Shown here: one piece after another, positions 1-9,098 of the stretch | Numbering within the stretch: the stretch's first letter is position 1 | Layout of the letters: each line of letters begins with the position of its first letter | Origin: Alphaproteobacteria bacterium | Lineage (GTDB): Bacteria; Pseudomonadota; Alphaproteobacteria; UBA9655 | Direction: 5' to 3' | NCBI GenBank assembly: GCA_019749915.1 | Contig: JAIEPE010000061.1 | Location: 1-47,649, forward strand | Length of the DNA: 47,649 nt | The notes under the pieces: generated by a model | What the model saw: the letters and a program-made list of their open reading frames with translations, nothing else | Databases searched by the model: none | What the model was told of the DNA's origin: nothing | Program-made: the position numbers and the translations under genes

Positions 1-77
1 CAAAATCATTGTCATTGCCAATGCTAGACTTAAACCTTTGGACCTAATTTTGCCCGCTTAAAAACATAGTTGATCCA
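1..77 (+). repeat. Left copy of 77-bp terminal inverted repeat
   Basis: The first 77 bases are exactly the reverse complement of the last 77 bases; identity stops at base 78. An open frame runs from base 2 to a TAA at 59-61 and ends in the residues LKPLDLILPA, so each end probably carries the 3' tail of the same multicopy gene, possibly a transposase (inference). The length of 77 is a common assembler k-mer size, so this is most simply the edge of a collapsed repeat. No gene is visible from 62 to 211. Confidence 0.85.
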
Positions 78-211
78 AAAAACATAACGAAGCTAAAAAA
101 AGCATCCTCTTGAGAAGCCCGATGGGCAAGATCAGGATCTATGCAATCTCCTCCTTCCAAAAGATCTTAGAAAGAGCTACTCTTTCATAAAATGAATTCA
201 GGAGTAATGGT

Positions 212-979
212 GTGGCGCAACCCCTTAAAATATCCCAAGCTTTTTCTCGTGCGGCAACGAGCTATGATCAGCAAGCGCTTGTCCAAAATTTTGTAGCTCA
301 GCGACTGGCCTCAAAAATTTTAGCACAAAAAGGGGCGTCTTTAGGCACAATCTTAGAGGTGGGATGTGGCACAGGTATCTTAACGCCTCATTTGCTTCCC
401 CACTGTGCTCAGTATGTTTTAAGTGATTTTTCCTATTCGATTCTTAAAGTAGCTATGGAAAAAACGCAGGATGAGAAGGTATTGCCCCTTGTGCTCAATG
501 CCGAGTATCCGTGTTTTTCAGCTTCCTTTGACTTTATCGTATCAAATCTAGCTCTTCATTGGTTTCAAGATCCAAAGGGGGCTCTCACGCGGCTTACAGC
601 TTGCCTTAAACCAGGAGGATGGCTCTATCTTACGGCTTTAGGGAATAATACCTTTTACGAATGGCGTACGGCACACGCTTTGCTAGAGGCTCCAAGCGGT
701 GTTTTAGATTTTATCCCCTTTGGTCAGTTAAAGGATTGGCTCCCTTTGTCAGGCTACCGTGCTGTAGAAGAAGAATGGATTACAACAACTCCTTCAAATG
801 CCCTTGAATTTCTGCGTGGTTTGAAAAAGATTGGTGCCGGCTTGCCCCAATCTGGCCACCGTCCGCTTCCTCATTCAACCTTTAAAAAGGTGATGGATAT
901 TTATAACATACGTCCCCAAACGTCCTATCAGATTTTGTTTGCGTCATACCAAAAACCAGAGAAAATGCGTGAAGAATGA
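212..979 (+). CDS. bioC: Malonyl-ACP O-methyltransferase BioC (SAM-dependent)
   Basis: BioC methylates the free carboxyl of malonyl-ACP so that fatty-acid synthesis can build the pimeloyl moiety of biotin. The 255-residue protein has the class I methyltransferase motif EVGCGTG at about residues 49-55 and an acidic motif II near LSDFS. The SNLALHWFQD and FLRGLKKIGA blocks are typical of BioC rather than of generic methyltransferases. The start is GTG at 212, with GGAG at 201-204 seven bases upstream; no competing ATG lies in frame. No other biotin gene is in the window, and the sequence just upstream runs into the contig-end repeat, so an operon partner could have been cut off. The alternative is another small-molecule methyltransferase. 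Confidence 0.8.
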   Translation: MAQPLKISQAFSRAATSYDQQALVQNFVAQRLASKILAQKGASLGTILEVGCGTGILTPHLLPHCAQYVLSDFSYSILKVAMEKTQDEKVLPLVLNAEYPCFSASFDFIVSNLALHWFQDPKGALTRLTACLKPGGWLYLTALGNNTFYEWRTAHALLEAPSGVLDFIPFGQLKDWLPLSGYRAVEEEWITTTPSNALEFLRGLKKIGAGLPQSGHRPLPHSTFKKVMDIYNIRPQTSYQILFASYQKPEKMREE

Positions 980-1044
980 CTATCATCTTTGAGGAAAGGA
1001 CGATATAGTGAGGGCAATTTCGAAGGAACAACAAGACCAGGAAA

Positions 1045-1629
1045 ATGGACAGCTTTGAATTTAACAAGATTGCCGCCGCTATTTTGATTGCCTTGCTGAC
1101 CATTAAAGGCGCGGATCTGATTTCGAATCACCTTATTGAACCTAACATGCTTAAGGAAAACGTTTACAAAATTGCGGGGGTGTCTCCCTCTTCTTCTGGA
1201 GCACCTGCAGAAGCGACAAAAAAAGGACCCGCACCTATAGAACCTCTTCTGGCGACTGCTAATATTCAGCAGGGAGAAGCTGCTTTCAAAAAATGCACCA
1301 GTTGTCACACTATTGAAAAAGGGGGGCCTAACCGTATAGGTCCGGACCTTTACGGCGTTGTTGGAGCTCCAAAGGGACAACATCCGGGGTATGTGTATTC
1401 TTCAGCCTTGGAGAAAAAAGGAGGCACATGGACTCTTGATGACTTAAACGAATGGCTGTATTCTCCTCGAGACTTCGTGCCGGGGACAAAAATGTCCTTC
1501 GTGGGCGTTAAAGATGATAAGGAAAGAGCCGATTTGATTGCTTATATGATGAAACAAAGTGATTCTCCCATGCCGCTTCCAGAAGTGAAGGAAGCTGTTC
1601 CACAAGAATCAAAGAAGGAAGGAGATTAA
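1045..1629 (+). CDS. cycM: Membrane-anchored class I cytochrome c (CycM/c552 type)
   Basis: Periplasmic electron carrier tethered to the inner membrane, which in alphaproteobacteria passes electrons from the bc1 complex to the terminal oxidase. Residues 8-24 form an uncleaved hydrophobic anchor, followed by a low-complexity Ala/Pro/Ser linker (about 46-68). The heme-binding motif CTSCH is at residues 84-88 and the probable axial methionine is Met150 in GTKMSF. The GPDLYGVVG block is typical of mitochondrial-type cytochromes c. The C-terminal tail is rich in Glu, Lys and Pro. The gene ends 3 bases before yejA starts, so the two may be cotranscribed. The family is clear; the exact oxidase partner is inferred, though the heme A synthase gene near 39 kb implies an aa3-type oxidase. 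Confidence 0.85.
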   Translation: MDSFEFNKIAAAILIALLTIKGADLISNHLIEPNMLKENVYKIAGVSPSSSGAPAEATKKGPAPIEPLLATANIQQGEAAFKKCTSCHTIEKGGPNRIGPDLYGVVGAPKGQHPGYVYSSALEKKGGTWTLDDLNEWLYSPRDFVPGTKMSFVGVKDDKERADLIAYMMKQSDSPMPLPEVKEAVPQESKKEGD

Positions 1630-1632
1630 TTA

Positions 1633-3516
1633 ATGCGTTTCACTCCCAAAAATATAAATAAATCGTCATCGCGAGCTCATATGGATTGCTTCGTCGGAAC
1701 TATGTCCCTCCTCGCAATGACGACATTTCTATTGTCACCTCTCCACGCTGAAACGCCACCGCCAGCATCAACCCAACCTCAACCTACCCATGGAATTGCC
1801 ATTTTTGGAGATCTCAAGTATCCGGCAAACTTCACCCATTATGATTACGCGAACCCCGATGCCCTTAAAGGGGGAAATGTAAAATTAGCGACCACAGGTA
1901 ATTTTGATAGTTTTAATCCCTTTGTCATCAAAGGTGATGCAGCTGCAGGAGCCTGGCTTCTTCATTGTAGCCTTTTAGATATTGCTCAGGATGAACCTTT
2001 TTCCCTTTATGGGTATTTAGCTGAAAAAGTTGAGGTTGCTCCTGATCACAAAAGTGTGACTTTTACTCTTAACAAAAATGCAAAATTTTCCGATGGGTCG
2101 CCAGTCACGGTGGAGGATGTCATCTTTTCCTTTAATACGCACATAAAAAAGGGAATTCCCTTATTTGCCCAGTATTATAAAGACGTCACAAAAGTAGAAA
2201 AGGCGGGGCCAGATCAGGTTCGTTTCCTCTTTTCCACCGATCGCAATCGTGAGCTTCCCGCTATCTTGGGGCAATTGCCCGTGTTTTCTAAAGCCTATTA
2301 TACAAAACATAATTTTGAAGCCGCTGATTTAACGCCTCCTGTGGGGTGTGGTCCCTATAAGGTCAAGAATTTTCAAGCCGGACAAACGGTAACCTATGAG
2401 CGCATTCCGGGGTGGTGGGGAGAAAACCTGCCTTCTCAAAAGGGACAGCATAACTTTGATGTTACTTATGTCTACTTTAGGGACCAATCGGTTCAGTTTG
2501 AAGGGTTTAAGGGGGGAGCCTATGATTTTCGCCTCGAGAATCTCGCTAAAAACTGGGCCACTGGTTATAAAATTCCTGCCGTAACAGAGGAAAAGATCGT
2601 CTTAAAGGAAGTGCCCAATCAGCTTCCCCAAGGGATGACGATGTCTGCATTCAATACCCGTAAGCCTCTATTTCAGGATCCCAAAGTTCGGCAGGCTCTA
2701 GCAGAAGCCTTTGACTTTGAATGGATTAACAAGAATCTCTTTTTTAATTCTTATGTGCGGGCCCATAGTTACTTTAACAACTCAGATATGGCCTCCTCGG
2801 GCCTGCCCCAAGGGGAAGAACTTGCTCTCCTTGAGCCTTTTAAAGCCCAGCTTCCTGCAGAACTTTTTACAGAAGAATTTAGATTACCTGTTTCCAATGG
2901 CTCGGGACAAGACCGTCGTCTTATTGAAAAAGCAAATAAACTTTTAGAAGAAGCTGGTTGGGTGATCAAGAATGGCCAGCGTGTTAATCAAAAAACAGGC
3001 GAGCCTTTTGTATTTGAACTTTTGCTAAGCGATCCTAACTATGAACGGGTTGCTTTGGCCCTTCAACGGAATTTACAATCATTAGGCATAAAAATGTCTA
3101 TTCGAACCGTGACCCCTTCTCAATATATGGAAAGAGTTCAAAATTATGATTATGACATGATTGCGGTTGTTATTCCCGAGACGGAAACTCCAGGAAATGA
3201 ACAGCGAGATTTTTGGGTGTCAACCTATGCCGATATTCCTGGAGGACGTAATTTCGCGGGGATTAAGAATCCTGTTGTGGATAAGCTAGTCGCCCTTCTT
3301 TTAGATTCACCGGATAGGCCCACCCTAAAAACCCGTGTTCATGCTTTGGATCGGGTGTTATTATGGGGGTATTATGGAATTCCGGAATGGTATGGTAAAA
3401 CGTCCCGCTTTGCCTATTGGAATAAGTTTGGACATCCAGCGAAAGCACCCAAAGATGGAGTTGGTTTCAGCACTTGGTGGGTGGATCCGGCTTTAGAAGC
3501 CAAGTTAAAAAGGTAA
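1633..3516 (+). CDS. yejA: Peptide ABC transporter substrate-binding protein YejA
   Basis: Periplasmic binding protein (SBP_bac_5 family) that delivers oligopeptides to the YejBEF permease; in enterobacteria this system also imports microcin C. The 627-residue protein has the YejA opening of ALKGGNVKLATTG and FDSFNPFVIKG after the export signal. GGAG at 1621-1624 lies eight bases before ATG 1633. The signal peptide is odd: residues about 11-30 are encoded by a 61-bp palindromic repeat (1663-1723), so the export signal is partly repeat-derived. A second ATG at 1681, inside the repeat, would give a more compact signal peptide (hydrophobic stretch ending LLSPLHA). yejB starts 8 bases after the stop. 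Identification as Yej type rests on the four-gene order and motif style. Confidence 0.88.
   Translation: MRFTPKNINKSSSRAHMDCFVGTMSLLAMTTFLLSPLHAETPPPASTQPQPTHGIAIFGDLKYPANFTHYDYANPDALKGGNVKLATTGNFDSFNPFVIKGDAAAGAWLLHCSLLDIAQDEPFSLYGYLAEKVEVAPDHKSVTFTLNKNAKFSDGSPVTVEDVIFSFNTHIKKGIPLFAQYYKDVTKVEKAGPDQVRFLFSTDRNRELPAILGQLPVFSKAYYTKHNFEAADLTPPVGCGPYKVKNFQAGQTVTYERIPGWWGENLPSQKGQHNFDVTYVYFRDQSVQFEGFKGGAYDFRLENLAKNWATGYKIPAVTEEKIVLKEVPNQLPQGMTMSAFNTRKPLFQDPKVRQALAEAFDFEWINKNLFFNSYVRAHSYFNNSDMASSGLPQGEELALLEPFKAQLPAELFTEEFRLPVSNGSGQDRRLIEKANKLLEEAGWVIKNGQRVNQKTGEPFVFELLLSDPNYERVALALQRNLQSLGIKMSIRTVTPSQYMERVQNYDYDMIAVVIPETETPGNEQRDFWVSTYADIPGGRNFAGIKNPVVDKLVALLLDSPDRPTLKTRVHALDRVLLWGYYGIPEWYGKTSRFAYWNKFGHPAKAPKDGVGFSTWWVDPALEAKLKR
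1663..1723. repeat. Palindromic repeat (family A) inside yejA coding sequence
   Basis: The arms TCGTCATCGCGAG (1663-1675) and CTCGCAATGACGA (1711-1723) are near-perfect inverted copies. The same arms bound a longer intergenic copy at 39717-39813. The 61-bp unit is translated in frame as part of the YejA signal peptide, resembling the Rickettsia palindromic elements that insert into reading frames (analogy, not homology). Confidence 0.8.
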
Positions 3517-3524
3517 CTCTATAA

Positions 3525-4631
3525 ATGTTGGCTTATTTTTTACGCCGCTTGTTACTGATTATCCCAACTCTCTTTGGTATTATGGTGATCAATTTTCTTG
3601 TCATTCAAGCGGCGCCCGGTGGTCCCGTTGAACAAATGATTGCCAAAATTCGCGGTAACAATGTGGATGCCACTTCCCGTATTTCGGGCTCGGGCATGGA
3701 GAGCACCCAGGCTTTGGAGCAAATGGGAGAGGCTCACTTCTCTGATAGTAAATATAGGGGCGCTCAGGGATTGGACCCGGAATTTATCGCCAAACTTGAA
3801 AAAATGTTTGGCTTTGACAAGCCGCCTCTTGAGCGCTTTCTCTTGATGATGAAAAACTATCTTACCTTTAACTTTGGAGACAGTTATTTCAAGGACCGCT
3901 CTGTGATGGAGTTAATTATCGAAGCGATGCCTGTTTCCATTAGTATTGGGTTATGGACCACCATTCTTGTTTATTTGATTTCCATTCCGCTTGGAATTCG
4001 AAAAGCTGTTCATGATGGCACCTCTTTTGATATATGGACCAGCGCCGTTGTGGTTGTGGGCTATGCGATTCCTGGATTTCTTTTTGCGATCCTTTTAATT
4101 GTTCTTTTTGCGGGAGGAAGTTTTTGGTCTATCTTTCCCCTACGAAGTCTCGTGTCCGACAACTGGTACCAATTAGATTTGATCGATAAGGTTTTAAATT
4201 ACTTATGGCATATGGTGTTGCCTATCACGGCTATGGTTATCAGTGGTTTTGCGAGCCTGACATTTTTAACCAAAAACTCATTTTTGGAAGAAATTAATAA
4301 GCAATATGTGGTTACAGCGCGAGCTAAAGGCTTGACGGAACGCAGAGTTCTCTTTGGTCATGTCTTTCGCAACGCCATGTTGATTGTGATTGCAGGTATG
4401 CCTGCTGCCCTTATTGGTATTTTCTTTTCAGGCTCGCTTTTGATTGAGGTTATTTTCTCTCTCAATGGCTTGGGGCTTTTAGGTTTCGAATCGGCCATTA
4501 GCCGCGACTATCCCGTTGTGTTTGGAACACTTTATATTTTTACCTTACTTGGTCTTTTCCTACATATTATGGGGGACCTAACCTACACCTTTATTGACCC
4601 ACGCATTGATTTTGAACGGAGGATGGGTTAA
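3525..4631 (+). CDS. yejB: Peptide ABC transporter permease YejB
   Basis: Inner-membrane permease subunit of the oligopeptide importer (BPD_transp_1 family, DppB/YejB type). The 368-residue protein opens with the typical [19 protein letters not shown] helix, has a periplasmic loop with the YejB-type insertion (about residues 35-100), and several later membrane helices. The EAA-loop signature that contacts the ATPase is visible as [11 protein letters not shown] followed by HVFRNA. It starts eight bases after yejA and its TAA stop shares one base with the yejE ATG at 4631, so translation is probably coupled. The Yej rather than Dpp assignment comes from the long first loop and the neighbours. 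Confidence 0.88.
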   Translation: MLAYFLRRLLLIIPTLFGIMVINFLVIQAAPGGPVEQMIAKIRGNNVDATSRISGSGMESTQALEQMGEAHFSDSKYRGAQGLDPEFIAKLEKMFGFDKPPLERFLLMMKNYLTFNFGDSYFKDRSVMELIIEAMPVSISIGLWTTILVYLISIPLGIRKAVHDGTSFDIWTSAVVVVGYAIPGFLFAILLIVLFAGGSFWSIFPLRSLVSDNWYQLDLIDKVLNYLWHMVLPITAMVISGFASLTFLTKNSFLEEINKQYVVTARAKGLTERRVLFGHVFRNAMLIVIAGMPAALIGIFFSGSLLIEVIFSLNGLGLLGFESAISRDYPVVFGTLYIFTLLGLFLHIMGDLTYTFIDPRIDFERRMG

Positions 4632-5656
4632 TGACTTTTACGCCTTTAACGCAGCGTAGGATGGCTCAATTCAAAGCGAACAAACGTGGCTATGTCTCAT
4701 TTTGGATTTTTCTTGTTTTGTTTATAATTACTCTTTTTGCTGAATTCATTGCCAATGATAAGCCGCTTCTCGTCAAGTATGAAAATCACTTCTATTATCC
4801 TATCTTTGTTCAATATCCAGAGACAACCTTTGGGGGTGAATTTGAAACGGAAGCTAACTACCGCGATCCTTTTGTTCAAAATCTGATTGACGCGCAGGGT
4901 TGGATGATTTGGCCTTTGATTCCTTTCAGCTATAACACAGTTAATTATGATCTCGTCGTGCCGGCACCTTCGCCGCCTTCTGCTGAAGATTGGCTGGGGA
5001 CCGATGATCAGGGGAGAGACGTGCTTGCGCGCCTCATCTATGGGTTCCGTATTTCTGTCCTTTTTGGCCTGACCCTTACTCTATTCAGTTCATTTTTTGG
5101 GGTGACGGCAGGAGCGGTCCAAGGCTATTTTGGAGGGCTTACCGACCTTATATTCCAACGATTTATGGAGATATGGTCCGGCATGCCTGTTTTGTATCTT
5201 TTGATTATCCTCGCAAGTGTGGTTCAGCCGAATTTTTGGTGGCTTTTAGGGCTTATGCTTCTCTTTAGTTGGATGGCGCTTGTCCCCGTTGTACGCGCGG
5301 AATTTCTACGCGCCCGAAATTTAGAATATGTTAAAGCGGCTCGGGCTTTGGGCCTTTCTACGCCCCGGATTATCTACCGCCACGTTCTGCCTAATGCCAT
5401 GGTGGCCACCTTGACCTTTATGCCTTTTATCCTTAATGCCTCGATTACGACCCTTACTTCCCTAGATTTTCTAGGTTTTGGCTTGCCTTTGGGCTCGCCC
5501 TCCTTGGGAGAGATGTTGAATCAAGGTAAAAACAATCTTCAAGCGCCGTGGCTTGGAATTTCAACCTTTGCGGTTTTAGCAAGTCTTCTCACCTTGCTGA
5601 TTTTTATTGGGGAAGCGGTGCGGGATGCCTTTGATCCTAGAAAGGCGAATTTATGA
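4631..5656 (+). CDS. yejE: Peptide ABC transporter permease YejE
   Basis: Second permease subunit of the oligopeptide importer. The 341-residue protein has an N-terminal membrane helix (about residues 20-42) and a long periplasmic segment containing the YejE-style block ending LGTDDQGRDVLARLIYG. The BPD_transp_1 core follows, with the EAA motif ARALGLSTPRIIYRH and the conserved LPNAM. The start ATG overlaps the yejB stop by one base, and the yejF ATG lies inside the stop region (ATGA at 5653-5656). Length and loop architecture match YejE rather than DppC, whose N-terminal loop is shorter. Confidence 0.88.
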   Translation: MTFTPLTQRRMAQFKANKRGYVSFWIFLVLFIITLFAEFIANDKPLLVKYENHFYYPIFVQYPETTFGGEFETEANYRDPFVQNLIDAQGWMIWPLIPFSYNTVNYDLVVPAPSPPSAEDWLGTDDQGRDVLARLIYGFRISVLFGLTLTLFSSFFGVTAGAVQGYFGGLTDLIFQRFMEIWSGMPVLYLLIILASVVQPNFWWLLGLMLLFSWMALVPVVRAEFLRARNLEYVKAARALGLSTPRIIYRHVLPNAMVATLTFMPFILNASITTLTSLDFLGFGLPLGSPSLGEMLNQGKNNLQAPWLGISTFAVLASLLTLLIFIGEAVRDAFDPRKANL

Positions 5657-7260
5657 CGAAGCCTTTACTTTCCGTTGAAAATTTAAGCGTTAATTTCAAG
5701 CAGCAAGATAAGGTTATTGAGGCGGTCAAGTCCGTCTCCTTTACCTTGAATCCTAAGGAAACCGTAGCCCTTGTGGGAGAAAGTGGCTCGGGGAAGTCGG
5801 TTACAGCCCTTTCTATCTTGCAACTTCTCCCTTATCCAAAGGCGTCTCATCCTTCAGGCCACATTTACTTTCATGATCATGATTTAGTGAACGCGCCAGA
5901 AAAGATACTCCTTCCTATTCGGGGCAATAAAATTGCCATGATTTTTCAGGAGCCCATGACGTCCCTGAACCCTCTCCATAACGTGCAGAAACAGATTGAA
6001 GAAGTTTTGCTGGTGCACAAGGGAATGACCGGCGAGAGAGCGCGCAAGCGGTGTATTGAAGTTTTAGAGATGGCGGGCTTTAAGGATGGGGAATCTCGCC
6101 TGGGGGCCTATCCTGATCAGCTCTCCGGCGGTCAGCGGCAGCGAGTGATGATTGCCATGGCACTTGCTTGTGAACCTCAAATTCTTATTGCTGATGAGCC
6201 GACAACGGCCCTTGATGTGACAATTCAGGCCAAGCTCCTTCATCTTCTCAAGAAGCTTCAAAAAGAGCTAGATATGGCGATGCTCCTCATCACCCACGAT
6301 TTAGGCATTGTGCGGAAGATGGCCGACCGTATTGTGGTAATGAAGGATGGACTAGTAATGGAAGAGGGGGAGACCAAAAAGGTTTTTGCTAAACCACAAT
6401 CTCCTTACACACGCCATCTTCTCAATTCTTTCCCGCGGGGGGAGGGGGTTCCTGTCTCATCTGAAGCTAAACCTTTGTTAAAGGCTGAACACATCAAGGT
6501 TTACTTTGATGTGCGCAAAGGACTTTTTCGTCGAAAGGTTGATGATATCCGTGCTGTAGATGATGTCACCGTTACCTTAAGGGAAGGACATACCCTTGGA
6601 ATTGTGGGGGAAAGTGGCTCGGGAAAAACCACATTTGCCATGGCCATGCTGCGCCTACAACAAAGCCAAGGAATCATTTGGTTTGATGGCGCAGAAATTC
6701 AAGATTATGGGCGGAAAAAACTCCGTCCCTTGCGCCGTGAAATGCAGGTTGTATTTCAAGATCCCAATGGCTCTTTGAGTCCCCGCATGAGTGTGCAACA
6801 AATCGTTGCTGAAGGCCTGGAAATCCATCGTTTGGGGAAAACCCCGGAGGAACGGGATATCCTTGTGGTGCAGGCCTTAAAAGAAGTTGGCCTTGATCCC
6901 GAGGCTCGTCACCGCTATCCCCATGAATTTTCAGGGGGGCAGCGTCAACGAATCGCCATTGCTCGTGCCATCGCTTTGAAGCCAAAGCTTGTGGTGCTTG
7001 ATGAGCCTACCTCCGCCTTGGACCGCTCTGTGCAGGTGGATATTATTGATCTCTTGCGTAAGCTGCAGACCGACCATAAGTTGGCTTATCTCTTTATCAG
7101 CCATGATTTGGCGGTGGTGCGGGCCATCAGCCATGACGTTCTCGTGATGCGCCATGGAAAAATTGTTGAGCGGGGAACTGCGGCGTCCATCTTTACCGCT
7201 CCTGAAAAACCCTATACAAAATCGTTGATTAAAGCTGCCTTCGATTTGAAGGTGAGTTGA
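5653..7260 (+). CDS. yejF: Peptide ABC transporter ATPase YejF (two nucleotide-binding domains)
   Basis: Cytoplasmic ATPase that powers the YejABEF importer. The 535-residue protein is a tandem fusion of two ABC domains. Walker A motifs GESGSGKS at residues 42-49 and GESGSGKT at 319-326 are visible, with ABC signatures LSGGQRQR and FSGGQRQR and Walker B segments ILIADEPTTALD and LVVLDEPTSALD. Each half ends with the oligopeptide-type C-terminal segment (PYTRHLLNSF, PYTKSLIKA). The fused two-domain arrangement is the YejF hallmark, unlike the separate DppD/DppF. The gene overlaps yejE by four bases. All catalytic motifs are intact. Confidence 0.92.
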   Translation: MTKPLLSVENLSVNFKQQDKVIEAVKSVSFTLNPKETVALVGESGSGKSVTALSILQLLPYPKASHPSGHIYFHDHDLVNAPEKILLPIRGNKIAMIFQEPMTSLNPLHNVQKQIEEVLLVHKGMTGERARKRCIEVLEMAGFKDGESRLGAYPDQLSGGQRQRVMIAMALACEPQILIADEPTTALDVTIQAKLLHLLKKLQKELDMAMLLITHDLGIVRKMADRIVVMKDGLVMEEGETKKVFAKPQSPYTRHLLNSFPRGEGVPVSSEAKPLLKAEHIKVYFDVRKGLFRRKVDDIRAVDDVTVTLREGHTLGIVGESGSGKTTFAMAMLRLQQSQGIIWFDGAEIQDYGRKKLRPLRREMQVVFQDPNGSLSPRMSVQQIVAEGLEIHRLGKTPEERDILVVQALKEVGLDPEARHRYPHEFSGGQRQRIAIARAIALKPKLVVLDEPTSALDRSVQVDIIDLLRKLQTDHKLAYLFISHDLAVVRAISHDVLVMRHGKIVERGTAASIFTAPEKPYTKSLIKAAFDLKVS

Positions 7261-7276
7261 AGGAACTTCATAATCT

Positions 7277-8599
7277 CTATGATTGGCTGAGCCTTTTATT
7301 GAACTTTTTCTTTACGGGATCCATTTCTTCGGCTGTTAATCCTTTGCGCTTATGTTTTGAGATTTCTAAAAGAACTTGGCTTACTAAATGCAATTTGGAA
7401 GGCCGTAAAAGAACATGCATATGCCCATGAGGAACAGTCATACCGGCAGCCATTCCATTCTGAACAAAGAGGATGACATCACTCCTTCCACTCTCTTTTT
7501 TAATTTCCCTGACGAGAGCTTGAGCCAAGCGATCAATGTTCATAACGTCTTCATGGGAAAAGTTTTGCCAATCTTCAACATGCAAAGGAAGATAGGGAGT
7601 GATCATAAAATGGTACCCTTCCGTATAGGGGCGAAAATTGTAAAGAACAGCAAAATCGCCCTGCTTGTAAACCATCTGATTCTGAATGACCTCGGGGTTG
7701 CAAAAAGCGCATTTATCAATGGAGGCTACTTTTTCCTGCGTAAACTCTCCTTCATCGGTGCTTTTTGTATTTTTACTCGTTAACTTTTCATCAGTTGCCC
7801 CTTGAGAGGTGAAAAGACCATAACGTTTGAAGAGCTCTTCTTTTAAAGCGAACACAATTTTTTCTTGAAGTTCTTTCATGTGGGTAATTTTTCGAGACCA
7901 TGGAAGGGTGTTCTTGGCAATCCTTTTTTGATTTGTAAGAGTCTCTCCATTTGAGAGTAGTTCCCAAACGAAGGGCGTTAACTTTCCAATTTTTGTTTTA
8001 GCGTCATCAGGAGAAAGTTGTTTAAGAGGGACAGTTGCAAAAAGGAAATAACTACTTCTTTCGATTTTCTCACGAATATCAAGTAAATCCTTGTTTTTCC
8101 CGCCTAAGGAAGCCGGAATCATTTCAAGACAAAGCGAGGGGCGTCCCAAGCTATAATCTTTTGATAAGTCCATAAACATAACATAGCCTTGATAGCCTAA
8201 AGCTTTGCGATAAATCTCGCCCATTAAATATCGGAATTCTTCCAGTTCACTAAGCTGCTCCGGAGTAAGATTTTCGAAAGATGCAGACAGTTCAGGATTG
8301 CTCATAATCCATACCTGGTTCTCTTGATAAAACGTGGGGGCTAAATAGAGAGTAAAGTACTTTCCCTTTGAAAGGGCGTAAGCTTGAAGATACTCATCAA
8401 AGGGCTCAATCTTTGCTGAGATACCGAAATCCTTTAAAGAAGAGACAAGATCTTTTCCCTGAATATCTTCTAATGAGGATTCAACGGCTTTTGAAATAAG
8501 CCATGATTCTTTATTTGTATGTTCCGTTGCTTTTACAAGGGAAATACCCTGTATAATCAAGAAAAAAATTGCGTACAAAAATTGGCTTCGTTTTTTCAT
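7277..8599 (-). CDS. Exported HIT-family protein with long N-terminal region
   Basis: The C-terminal domain (about residues 295-420) is a histidine-triad nucleotide-binding domain: a CxxC pair (Cys297, Cys300) resembling the zinc site of some HIT proteins, then the triad HGHMH at 391-395. HIT enzymes hydrolyse or transfer nucleotidyl groups on AMP-type substrates. Unusually, the protein begins with a basic, hydrophobic signal-like segment (about residues 1-24, KKRSQFLYAIFFLII) and has about 260 residues of unrecognised sequence before the HIT domain; typical HIT proteins are 110-150 residues and cytosolic. The start overlaps the upstream Nudix gene by four bases (ATGA), so both are probably cotranslated. 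Export is inferred from sequence only. Confidence 0.7.
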   Translation of the reverse strand: MKKRSQFLYAIFFLIIQGISLVKATEHTNKESWLISKAVESSLEDIQGKDLVSSLKDFGISAKIEPFDEYLQAYALSKGKYFTLYLAPTFYQENQVWIMSNPELSASFENLTPEQLSELEEFRYLMGEIYRKALGYQGYVMFMDLSKDYSLGRPSLCLEMIPASLGGKNKDLLDIREKIERSSYFLFATVPLKQLSPDDAKTKIGKLTPFVWELLSNGETLTNQKRIAKNTLPWSRKITHMKELQEKIVFALKEELFKRYGLFTSQGATDEKLTSKNTKSTDEGEFTQEKVASIDKCAFCNPEVIQNQMVYKQGDFAVLYNFRPYTEGYHFMITPYLPLHVEDWQNFSHEDVMNIDRLAQALVREIKKESGRSDVILFVQNGMAAGMTVPHGHMHVLLRPSKLHLVSQVLLEISKHKRKGLTAEEMDPVKKKFNKRLSQS

Positions 8600-9036
8600 A
8601 TTCCAATCACTTTCTCTGTGAACGAAGCTGGATATTTATAGGATAACAAGTGAGCCGCCTCTTTAGGAGAAAACCAAGAGGATTCCGTATGTTCTTCACT
8701 TAATTTAACATTTGCCTCATCCCTTAGAAAGCAATTATAGATTGATAATACAAGACCTGCCTTCTGCTTATCTTCCAAAGGTATTTCAATGTTTGAAACA
8801 ACTGTATCTATAGGCTCAAATAATTCAAGAGTTGTAAGGCCCGTTTCTTCTGCCACCTCACGGCGTAGCGTTTCTTCTATAGTATGACCATTTAAGACCC
8901 TACCGCCAGGAATATCCCAATAACTTCCTAGTTTTGGATTCTTAAATTTTTCTTGATTGACTTTAAGCAACAAAATTTCCCCTGATTGGTTTCGGATAAG
9001 AGCTTTGATGCCTAAATGATAAACTTTTTCTTTCAT
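8596..9036 (-). CDS. Nudix hydrolase
   Basis: Small (146-residue) Nudix-fold pyrophosphohydrolase, probably acting on a nucleoside diphosphate derivative. The Nudix box is visible at residues 45-67 and ends REVAEETGL. The first conserved acid of the consensus (G-x5-E-x7-REUxEExGU) is His51 here, whereas the metal-binding REVAEE core (residues 59-64) is intact. AAGGAA precedes the ATG at 9036. The 3' end overlaps the exported HIT gene by four bases, so two nucleotide-phosphate enzymes are coupled in one transcript. Substrate is unknown. Confidence 0.8.
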   Translation of the reverse strand: MKEKVYHLGIKALIRNQSGEILLLKVNQEKFKNPKLGSYWDIPGGRVLNGHTIEETLRREVAEETGLTTLELFEPIDTVVSNIEIPLEDKQKAGLVLSIYNCFLRDEANVKLSEEHTESSWFSPKEAAHLLSYKYPASFTEKVIGI

Positions 9037-9098
9037 TTATTGTTCCTTGAGCGAGAGATAACATTTTTAGTTTTTCTTTACTTGTTACAGTATGTTCA

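Noticed and set aside
62-211. Truncated upstream gene ending TAA at 193 or TGA at 194
   Set aside because: Both frames are too short and show no recognisable motif; nothing can be supported.
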